Assembly: GCA_025454175.1 (NCBI GenBank)
Contig: JALOOX010000047.1
Span: forward strand, 1 to 38,507
Direction: 5' to 3'
DNA length: 38,507 nucleotides
Source: Syntrophobacteraceae bacterium
GTDB lineage: Bacteria > Desulfobacterota > Syntrophobacteria > Syntrophobacterales > Syntrophobacteraceae
The position numbers and the translations under genes were made by a program. The notes beneath the pieces are model-generated. The model was not told where the DNA came from, ran no database searches, and saw nothing but the letters and a program-made list of their open reading frames with translations. This document shows positions 28,490-34,586 of the stretch, in pieces (the first letter of the stretch is position 1; each line of letters opens with the position of its first letter).

Positions 28490-29880
28490 AATGGCGCCAT
28501 TCGCTGATCTACCTGGCGGTGCTGTTGGTCATCGCCGGCTATTATTATTTCTTCGAAGTCGTGAAGCAGGCGGAAAGGGAGAAGGCCGAAGCAGAGGCCA
28601 AAAAGATCTTTTCCCTCCAGGCGGACCAGATCTCCGCCCTTGAGCTGTCGGCGCCGGATAAGCCGCAGGTCCGGCTCAAGCGGGAGGAGGGGGAGTGGAG
28701 AATCACCGATCCCGTTGCGTCGGATGTCGAGAAGTCCGCGGTGGAATCGCTGGTGAGCACGCTGGCGGGCCTCTCGTGGGAAGTCGAAGTCGCCCGGGAA
28801 GCCCAGGATTTCAAGCCGTTCGGGCTCACCGACCCGGTGCCCCTGAAGATTCGCTTCACGGCCGGTGATCGGGAGCTGGAGCTCCTGGTCGGCGAGAAGA
28901 ACCCGGTCGGTCGTGGCACCTACGCCCGGCGCGGGGACGCGAGCCGGGTATTCCTTCTGGAGACCGCCAACTGGTCTCTCCTCAACAAGGGGTTGGACGA
29001 GCTCCGGAGACGGGCTCTTTTCACCTTCACGCCCGAGGAGGTTACGGGCCTCTCGCTGGAGTGGGCGGACGGGGCCGGCCTCCACGTCCTCAGGGATGGA
29101 GGCTCCGACGCCTGGCGCGCTCCCGAGCGGGCCGACATGAAGATCAAGGAAAGCAAGGTCCGGAACGTCATCGAGCAGGTGCAGTGGCTTCGGGCCCAGA
29201 GCTTCGTGGAAGAAGGGCTCGCGGGCCTGGAATCCCACGGTCTCATGCCGCCCCATGCCAGGATCCGACTTCAGCTTGTCGGCGAGCGCACTGCCGAACT
29301 GACGCTGGCTGTCAAGGACGCGGACGCAGCCCGGCAGATCAAGGCGGCCAGCTCGGAGCTGCCGGCGGTGGTCCAGGTGGATGCGGGGATTCTGGAGGAT
29401 CTGCCCAGGGACCTGCCGGCCCTGGAAGACCGCTCCCTGATCGGTGTCAAGAGCAGGGACGTGAAGGAGGTCAGGTGGACGCTTGGCCAAGCCCGGGGAC
29501 ATGCCGTTCAGCTGGAATCCAACCAGTGGGAGCTGAGGGCGGAGAGCGGTCAAGGGGCGCCTCTGAAGGAGCCCTGGCACCTGAGCTCCCTCCTCTGGGA
29601 TCTGCAGCAGGCGGAGTATCAGCGAAAGGTGGAGCCCACGCCTGAAAGCCCCCAAGAACCGCATGCCCGAATGGAGCTTTTGGATGCGGGAAGGACCCTG
29701 GCCGTTCTGACCTGGGAGGGAACGTCCGGCGTGGAGCAACAGCCCGCGGGGGGGGCAGCCTCGAAAAAGGTCTGGGTCGAGGAAGGTGGGCAAACCACGG
29801 TCTTCGAGGTGTCGAGGGAAGCCCTTCAAAAGGCCGAGGAGAGCCTCACCCGTGTCCTTTCCGCTCAATCGGAGAAGTGA
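28486..29880 (+). CDS. DUF4340 family protein of the GldAFG-like operon
   Basis: 464 residues from ATG at 28486, overlapping the GldG-like stop. One N-terminal membrane helix (about 6-25) anchors a periplasmic region with repeated beta-rich units (GEWRITDPV and DAWRAPERA patterns) characteristic of DUF4340. Such proteins always accompany GldG-like partners, so it probably completes the transporter. Last gene of the operon; a palindromic repeat follows within 10 bases and may end transcription. Confidence 0.85.
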   Translation: MKWRHSLIYLAVLLVIAGYYYFFEVVKQAEREKAEAEAKKIFSLQADQISALELSAPDKPQVRLKREEGEWRITDPVASDVEKSAVESLVSTLAGLSWEVEVAREAQDFKPFGLTDPVPLKIRFTAGDRELELLVGEKNPVGRGTYARRGDASRVFLLETANWSLLNKGLDELRRRALFTFTPEEVTGLSLEWADGAGLHVLRDGGSDAWRAPERADMKIKESKVRNVIEQVQWLRAQSFVEEGLAGLESHGLMPPHARIRLQLVGERTAELTLAVKDADAARQIKAASSELPAVVQVDAGILEDLPRDLPALEDRSLIGVKSRDVKEVRWTLGQARGHAVQLESNQWELRAESGQGAPLKEPWHLSSLLWDLQQAEYQRKVEPTPESPQEPHARMELLDAGRTLAVLTWEGTSGVEQQPAGGAASKKVWVEEGGQTTVFEVSREALQKAEESLTRVLSAQSEK

Positions 29881-29889
29881 GACAAACAA

Positions 29890-29953
29890 TCACCGCGAAG
29901 GCGCTAAGATCGCAAAGGGTTTTTTCTTGGCGTCCTTTGCGCCTTTGCGGTGA
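29890..29953. repeat. Interspersed palindromic repeat, copy 2 (CACCGCAAAGACGCC family)
   Basis: Imperfect inverted repeat beginning ATCACCGCGAAGGCGCTAAG and ending TTTGCGCCTTTGCGGTGAA, matching copy 1 at 15470-15543 in both arms. It sits between the convergent DUF4340 and ecfT genes and may work as a bidirectional terminator. Confidence 0.75.
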
Positions 29954-30013
29954 AATGGACTTATCCTTTCCATCGCCAGCCCAACCCGAAGCTCGAAACC
30001 CGAAACCGTCTTT

Positions 30014-30778
30014 TCAAGCCAGCCACCACGCGATCACGGTGATTCCGATCCATCCCAGCACATAGACCAGGTGGAGCACGGGAACAGGCTCGGCCTCGAT
30101 GGGCCGGTCTTCCCGGTAGCCCCGGGCCGCCAGGGCGTAGCTCAGCTAGCTCAGCTCGTCCGCCCGGACCAGGGATTTCCTCAGGATGGGCACCGCGAAA
30201 AGCCGCAGGCGGTCCACGGGGTTTCTCCGCTTTTCTCCCAGGCGGGACCGGAAGGCCAGCCTGACCTCCCGAGCCTGCAGCAGGAGCAGTGGAAGAAATC
30301 GGAGGGTGAGGCTCACCATCATGCCGATGCGCCGGGCCGGCAGGAAGGGAAGACGGCGCAGGATCTGCGCCAGGGCCTCTTCCAGCCGGCGGGGAGACGT
30401 GACCAGGGTGAAGAGGGTGGCGTACCCGAGGAGCAGGGCCAGGCGCCAGCAGGAGAGGGAGGCGAGCTGGAGGCTCTGGAATGTGACGGGGATGGCGGCA
30501 AAGGGGCGGGCGCCCGGCTCCAGGGAGAAGGCCTGAACGGCAAAGAGCGCGAAAAGGAGAAGGCTCCAGCCTCCCAGGGCCTTGAAGACCATCCCTTTCC
30601 ATCGACCCAGGGACAGGGTGAGAACCAGGAAGAGCAGGCTGAAAAGGCTCATCCCCGCCGGGCTCATGTGAAGGATCCCCATGCTGCAGGCGCAGAGGGC
30701 CAGGAGCCCGCACCGGGTGTCCAGGCGATGGAGGAAGGAATCTCCCGGGAGGTACTGAAGGGTCAGCCTTGAATCCAT
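30014..30778 (-). pseudogene. EcfT-type ECF transporter permease, interrupted by an in-frame amber codon
   Basis: Frame from ATG at 30778 encodes 210 residues with the helices of EcfT/BioN, then meets TAG at 30148-30146. Beyond it the same frame continues 43 codons to TGA at 30016-30014. This segment has the expected EcfT C-terminus: an Ala-Arg-Gly signature (ALAARGY), which contacts the ATPase, and a last membrane helix (VLGWIGITVIAWWL). The stop lies in an imperfect 9-bp tandem duplication (30137-30154), CTGAGCTAG-CTGAGCTAC on the coding strand; removing one unit restores ELSYALAARGY. The gene overlaps the upstream ecfA by 16 bases. Truncated protein would lack the signature, so it is probably inactive unless the amber is read through or is a sequencing error. 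Confidence 0.8.
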
Positions 30779-31483
30779 GATGCCACCGGGAATCCCATGA
30801 GGTGATGGCAGGGAGGGCGCACGCCGTGATCCTCCAGTCGGGGCAGGACGGTCTCCGGCGGACCGACGAGCTGCAGTTCTCCGGCTCCGAGAACGGCGAT
30901 GCGATCCACGTGGGCCACGACTTTTTCGACATCGTGGGTTGAGAGCAGGATGGTGTGCCCCTCGGCGTGGAGCCGGACGATCTGGTGGAGCACCTGCAGG
31001 GTGGAGGGATAGTCGAGGTTGGCGAAGGGCTCGTCCAGGATCAGGGTTTCCGGGTTGAGGGCGAGGACCCCGGCGATGGCGAGCCTCTTGCGCTCTCCCC
31101 CCGAAAGCCAGAGGCAGGATTTGTGGGCCAGGTCCCGGAGGTCCGTGAGATCGAGGGCCCTCCGGACGCGGTCCTTTACCTCTTCTCTGGGCAGGCCAAG
31201 GTTTTCGGGGCCGAAGGCCACATCCTCCCACACCGTTTCGCCGAGAATCTGGCTGTCCGGGTCCTGGAAGACCATGCCCACCCGGGTGACGACCTCGCGG
31301 AGGTGCTCGGACACATCCAGGCCGTCCAAAAGGACCCTGCCCGAAGCGCAGCAGGGTGGTCTTCCCACTGCCGTTGGGTCCGCACAGGAGCATGATCTCC
31401 CCGCGATGGATCCGCAGGGAGATGGAGTGCAGGGCCTCGGTGCCGTCGGGGTAGCTGTGGGAGAGATTTTCGATGGTGATCAT
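30763..31483 (-). pseudogene. ECF transporter ATPase (EcfA/BioM-like), frameshifted after Walker A
   Basis: ATG at 31483 overlaps the bioY stop (ATGA) and reads MITIENLSHSYPDG through Walker A GPNGSGKTTLLR (residue 46). At about 31345 the frame breaks: the rest of the protein, from SGRVLLDGLDV onward, continues in another frame to 30763. That part has the Q-loop (VFQDPDSQ), signature LSGGERKR, Walker B LILDEPFANLD and H-loop (STHD). Compared with typical EcfA, about ten residues (the LNGLLxPT region) are missing at the break, so a short deletion rather than a single-base slip is likely. As written, no full ATPase can be made. Confidence 0.8.
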
Positions 31484-32028
31484 GCCGAACCGCCCTGCAC
31501 CTGTCTCCAGAGGACGAGGCGGGCGGGTCTCGCCAGCAGGACCGCGGCGGCCGCCTTGAGGATGTCTCCCGGAAGGAAGGGTATCATGCCGACGGTGAGG
31601 GCCTTGGTCCAGGTCATCTGGGTCACCGTCTTGAGCCACGGAACGCCGATGAGGTAGATGATGACGGTGCCCGCGGCCACCGCACAGATGTCGGCCGACA
31701 GACTACGCGGAAAGCGCTCGGAGATGAGGCCGGCGATGAACGCGGCTGCGGCGAATCCCAGGAGATATCCGCCCGTGGGTCCGAGGAAATGAGCGATTCC
31801 GCCCTTGCCGCCCGCAAAAATCGGGATCCCCATGGCGCCGATGAGCAGGTAGAGGAGAACGCTGGCGACGCCGTGGCGGCTCCCGAGGAGCAGACCGGCC
31901 AGGAGGACGAAGAGGTTCTGGAGCACGACGGGGACGGGCCCGATGGGCAGGTGAATGAGGGCTCCGACGGCGATGAGTGCGGCCATGAGCGACGTGTGAG
32001 CCATGCGGTTCAACTCGGGGAGCGACAT
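31480..32028 (-). CDS. bioY: BioY, biotin-binding S component of an ECF transporter
   Basis: 182 residues from ATG at 32028 (AGGA about nine bases upstream); a frame to 32058 adds ten residues without support. Six hydrophobic helices and BioY signatures are visible: HLPIGPVPVVLQNLFVLLAG, then GPTGGYLLGF in the middle. BioY binds biotin in the inner membrane and can act alone weakly or with an EcfAT energising module. The two module genes follow directly but both look broken. The promoter upstream carries a BirA-like operator, which supports biotin as the substrate. Confidence 0.93.
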   Translation of the reverse strand: MSLPELNRMAHTSLMAALIAVGALIHLPIGPVPVVLQNLFVLLAGLLLGSRHGVASVLLYLLIGAMGIPIFAGGKGGIAHFLGPTGGYLLGFAAAAFIAGLISERFPRSLSADICAVAAGTVIIYLIGVPWLKTVTQMTWTKALTVGMIPFLPGDILKAAAAVLLARPARLVLWRQVQGGSA

Positions 32029-32108
32029 GGGGAGCTTCCTGGGTACATTTCGACACAATACGCGTGCTTTGAGTGAATAGGAGCGTCAGGCTGCCGGCGG
32101 GCAGCTCT

Positions 32109-32140
32109 CAGTTAACCAGTAAACGAGAGCAGGGTAACGA
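32109..32140 (-). promoter_or_regulatory. Probable BirA (biotin repressor) operator of bioY
   Basis: CAGTTAACC, 14 bases, GGGTAACGA: each half matches seven of nine positions of the biotin-repressor palindrome TTGTTAACC-N14-GGTTAACAA. It overlaps the predicted -10 of the bioY promoter, the usual location for repression by BirA-biotinyl-AMP. Confidence 0.6.
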
Positions 32141-32159
32141 ATGGACGTGCTGGTGTCAA
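32131..32159 (-). promoter_or_regulatory. Predicted bioY promoter
   Basis: On the minus strand, perfect TTGACA (32159-32154), 17-base spacer, TACCCT (32136-32131), about 100 bases before the bioY ATG and overlapped by the operator. Confidence 0.55.
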
Positions 32160-32168
32160 GCAGTATCC

Positions 32169-32208
32169 TCGCCGCCATCGGCGGGAACCTGGCCGCCGAT
32201 GGCGGCGA
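32169..32208. repeat. Perfect 16-bp inverted repeat (hairpin)
   Basis: TCGCCGCCATCGGCGG and its exact complement are separated by eight bases (GAACCTGG). There is no T-run on either side, so it is not an obvious terminator. It lies just upstream of the bioY promoter. Confidence 0.85.
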
Positions 32209-32225
32209 CCCTCCCCGGAAATGCT

Positions 32226-32348
32226 GTTGAATTGAGCTCATCTGTCCAGTCGGGCCGCAGCTGCCATGGGCTAAGCGGAGCTTGCCCATGCGAGCTCTTC
32301 TGCTCACGGGCAAGCTTCGCTTGGCCTTTGCCACCTTTTAATTCAACG
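32226..32348. repeat. Nested inverted repeat, possible small mobile palindromic element
   Basis: GTTGAATT (32226-32233) and AATTCAAC (32341-32348) are exact complements at the ends. Inside, AAGCGGAGCTTGCCC (32273-32287) pairs with GGGCAAGCTTCGCTT (32308-32322), 14 of 15. The rest of the 32029-32525 gap shows no gene. Confidence 0.6.
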
Positions 32349-32525
32349 GCTTTGGCGTCGAACCGCGAATTCATTTCCGATGGTGCGGCAAGCTTTTTTG
32401 TTATTGCCGTCTGGAGTTCTGTGCTAAAAGAATCACATGTGCTCCACTGTCCGCCGCGGTCGGGGGCACTATACTCAATGCGGAATGATGGGCTGGGCGT
32501 TGACGGGAACAAGAAGGAGGATTTT

Positions 32526-32936
32526 ATGAAGCGCAAGGCAACCTATCGATTGATGGTAACGCGTCGCGAAATGCTCTATGTGCACGATGAGTTTGACCAT
32601 TCGCTCATGCTGGTGGAGATGGAGGGGGAGCCGATCGAGTACCAGGTCGGGATTGCCGGGCCCTTCGTTTCCAGGCGCAGCGTCACCTTTCATGACCGCA
32701 CCCGGGGGTCCGGGTCCATGAAGGGCTACGCCATCACGAACTTCGAAGATGGCTCCATCTGCAGCGTCTACGAGGGGACCCGCGATCCGGCGAGCAAGCT
32801 GACTTCCGGAACCTGGAGAATATACAAGGGCATGGGCAAGCTCAAGACCATCAAGGGCAGCGGGACCTTCACCGTCAAGACCGGTGAGCGTGACCGAGAG
32901 TACATCCTGGACATGGACGGCGACTACGAGCTGTAG
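32526..32936 (+). CDS. Hypothetical 136-residue beta-rich protein
   Basis: 136 residues with AAGGAGG five bases before ATG 32526. No signal peptide, membrane segment or cysteines. It is rich in beta strands with GSGSMKGYAITNFEDGS and KGSGTFTVK patterns, reminiscent of the allene-oxide-cyclase/dirigent-like barrel, but I cannot assign a family. It is a single gene ended by a bidirectional terminator. A frame extending upstream to 32073 crosses the repeats and is not credible. Confidence 0.75.
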   Translation: MKRKATYRLMVTRREMLYVHDEFDHSLMLVEMEGEPIEYQVGIAGPFVSRRSVTFHDRTRGSGSMKGYAITNFEDGSICSVYEGTRDPASKLTSGTWRIYKGMGKLKTIKGSGTFTVKTGERDREYILDMDGDYEL

Positions 32937-32996
32937 CGCACCCATCCTCCCGCAAGCAAGACCCCTTGGGGGGAAGCGGTTAAAACTAAGATAAAA

Positions 32997-33029
32997 AAAG
33001 CCCCCGCCATCGATGATCGCGGGGGCTTT
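32997..33029. terminator. Bidirectional terminator between convergent genes
   Basis: AAAGCCCCCGC and GCGGGGGCTTT form a perfect 11-bp stem around an 11-base loop. On the minus strand it is followed by a run of Ts, and on the plus strand by CTTTCTC. It serves the 136-residue gene and the secreted six-cysteine gene. Confidence 0.9.
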
Positions 33030-33102
33030 CTCATTCATTATGCAGGTCTCATGAGCCCTTCCCCTGAAGAAGGGAGGACATGAAGACCAGTTTGCAGGAA
33101 GC

Positions 33103-33804
33103 CTACTGGGCTACAGGAATCAGGTCAAGACAGGCACCCTGTCTCCCCTGGCCCCTGAAGAAGGCCCTCAGGAGCTCGAAATCGAATCCATCCCTGGCGA
33201 CGACACTGCGCAGGCTGATAGCGCCTTTGGTGGGCAGTCTGAAGCACTGCGGGACATCGAGGAAGAAGTCGAAGGTTTCCACATCAACAATGGCGTCCAG
33301 GAAGGCGTTGATGGGCGCGGGAAGCACTTCCAGCTGCGCGGCGATGTCGGCGAAGGGTGCCTTGTAGGTGAACCTGATGGTTCTGCTCGTGGCTCTCATG
33401 TTGATGGTGCCGCCCAGATCATCGGTGCCCACACAGGTCCGGCTTCCGTTGGCGAAGCACCTGTTGGTGCCTGTCAAAGGAATGAAATTGAAGGGCGAAA
33501 TATCGATGGTGGTGCCGACGAGCAGGTCATCGTTGAAAATATCCACGATGATGGTCGCATCCAGGGGATTGTTGATGATATCATCAACAATGGCCTTGGT
33601 GAGTACCAGGGTACCCAGCAGTTGGCCTTTATCCGCAATCAGTGCAACATCGCAAAAAACCTCGCCGTCAAAAACCTCGCAGACAATTCCCTCGGCGATG
33701 TTCTCGGAATAATTCAGCTGCCCGCCCTGGGCGGCAGCCTGACCGGGCGTCATGAAAAATACCGCTGCCAATGCTAGAAAAAGGACCAAACCAGTTTTCT
33801 TCAT
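33103..33804 (-). CDS. Secreted hypothetical protein with six cysteines
   Basis: 233 residues. A Sec signal occupies residues 1-25 (cleavage near QAAAQ). The mature part has C42, C51, C116, C124, C187 and C225, an even number that suggests up to three disulfides outside the cytoplasm, and long beta-prone hydrophobic stretches. I do not recognise a family. AGAGGAG lies six bases before the ATG. Its promoter and 5' leader (33805-33989) are closely related to those of the porin gene at 36738, so the two are probably co-regulated envelope products. Confidence 0.85.
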   Translation of the reverse strand: MKKTGLVLFLALAAVFFMTPGQAAAQGGQLNYSENIAEGIVCEVFDGEVFCDVALIADKGQLLGTLVLTKAIVDDIINNPLDATIIVDIFNDDLLVGTTIDISPFNFIPLTGTNRCFANGSRTCVGTDDLGGTINMRATSRTIRFTYKAPFADIAAQLEVLPAPINAFLDAIVDVETFDFFLDVPQCFRLPTKGAISLRSVVARDGFDFELLRAFFRGQGRQGACLDLIPVAQ

Positions 33805-33955
33805 TGTATTCTCCTCTTAATCTCTTTCCTCTTCAACAGCCAACCATGTACCTCTCTCCATGAACACCATTTGCCCCGACGGTCTCAATCACCTTTCTGC
33901 ATCACCCCCTTTTTATGGCCTCAAATGGTTGGAATTCTGCCCCTTGTCCTCATGT
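33805..33955 (-). ncRNA. Conserved 5' leader, copy A (secreted six-cysteine gene)
   Basis: Predicted transcript start at ACATGAGG (33955), seven bases after the -10. The 134 bases 33955-33822 align with the porin leader (36603-36737) with one single-base gap and about 70% identity counted by eye. Best conserved are ACATGAGGA, AAGGGGCA, GGGGGTGATG, AGGTGAT, TCGGGGCA-ATGGT and GAGGAAAGAG. A possible long-range stem ACCATTT/AAATGGT is present. Copy A has 17 extra bases with its own ribosome site before the ATG. Confidence 0.6.
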
Positions 33956-33961
33956 AACCCG

Positions 33962-33989
33962 TCTACAGTAGATCAAACAGCACTGTCAA
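33962..33989 (-). promoter_or_regulatory. Predicted promoter of the secreted six-cysteine gene
   Basis: TTGACA (33989-33984), 16-base spacer, TGTAGA (33967-33962), preceded by a T-run (TTTTTTG). Identical boxes and spacing occur at 36569-36596 before the porin gene. Confidence 0.7.
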
Positions 33990-34002
33990 CAAAAAATTTG
34001 AG

Positions 34003-34361
34003 AACGATTGCATATGCGTGGGCAATGAGGATGCACACGCCAGGCCAGATCCTGGCGGATCTGCAGGTGACCCTGGACGGTAGTGGCATTCTCTTTCACG
34101 TTCGTGCTGCCGGCGACGCTTCTGCAGGCGCTTTTCAAACCTGCGTGGGCAAGCCGGCTTTCCCGAGGGGTGGCCGCCTAAACACGATAAAGATAAGGGC
34201 TGAATACACCCGGCCGCCCTTGCTGCGGGAGTCCGGATATTACCGGGCTCCGGGGCGGCTTCATGACTGCTCGATGGGGGAGAACTGAATCGCGAAGGGT
34301 TATTTGCGGCCCTTGTGCCGTGCCACGACGGGAGAACGTCTGGCGGTGGCCATTCCTGGGA
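34003..34361. other. Intergenic stretch without recognised gene
   Basis: No frame here has a ribosome site or recognisable product. A small hairpin with arms GGAGTCCGG and CCGGGCTCC (34228-34251) is the only structure noticed. Confidence 0.5.
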
Positions 34362-34490
34362 GGCTGTCCGATAACTGTCATTTCGAGCGCCAGCGAGAAA
34401 TCTCGCTCGCAGTAACACCTCGACTTTTCGAGATTTCTCTCTTCGCTACGCTCCGTTCGAAATGACAACGAGGTGTTTCTCGGACAGCAC
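34362..34490. repeat. Palindromic interspersed element with GCTGTCCGA ends
   Basis: The ends GGCTGTCCGA and TCGGACAGC are inverted. Inside, CTGTCATTTCGAGCG and GTTCGAAATGACA, and AGAAATCTCG and CGAGATTTCT, also pair. I know the GTCATTTCGAG...AGAAATCT type as a widespread intergenic palindrome. No coding capacity. Confidence 0.75.
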
Positions 34491-34526
34491 TCCTAGTGCA
34501 TCGTCAACTTGATTTCTCCGGGTTGG

Positions 34527-34577
34527 CGTAGGGTGGGCACAGGTTCATCGTGCCCACCGAGACGCAATGGTGGGCAA
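34527..34577. repeat. GGTGGGCA-type palindromic repeat
   Basis: GTAGGGTGGGCAC and GTGCCCACC form an inverted pair, followed by another GGTGGGCA and CGCTGCGCTTTAG. This is a common intergenic repeat type. It lies directly after the stop of the FG-GAP protein gene and may end its transcript. Confidence 0.65.
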
Positions 34578-34586
34578 CGCTGCGCT

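Noticed and set aside
28264-29889. 541-residue open frame antisense to the DUF4340 gene
   Set aside because: Codon-bias shadow; composition rich in Arg/Leu/Gly/Pro and no recognisable motif.
30146-30148. Programmed amber readthrough (pyrrolysine-type) in ecfT
   Set aside because: The stop lies exactly in a 9-bp duplication, which explains it more simply; there is no pyl gene in view.
32073-32525. N-terminal extension of the 136-residue protein
   Set aside because: It runs through the palindromes; the strong AAGGAGG points to ATG 32526.
33860-34288. 142-codon plus-strand frame upstream of the secreted gene
   Set aside because: It crosses the conserved leader and promoter of the opposite strand, has no ribosome site and looks non-coding.
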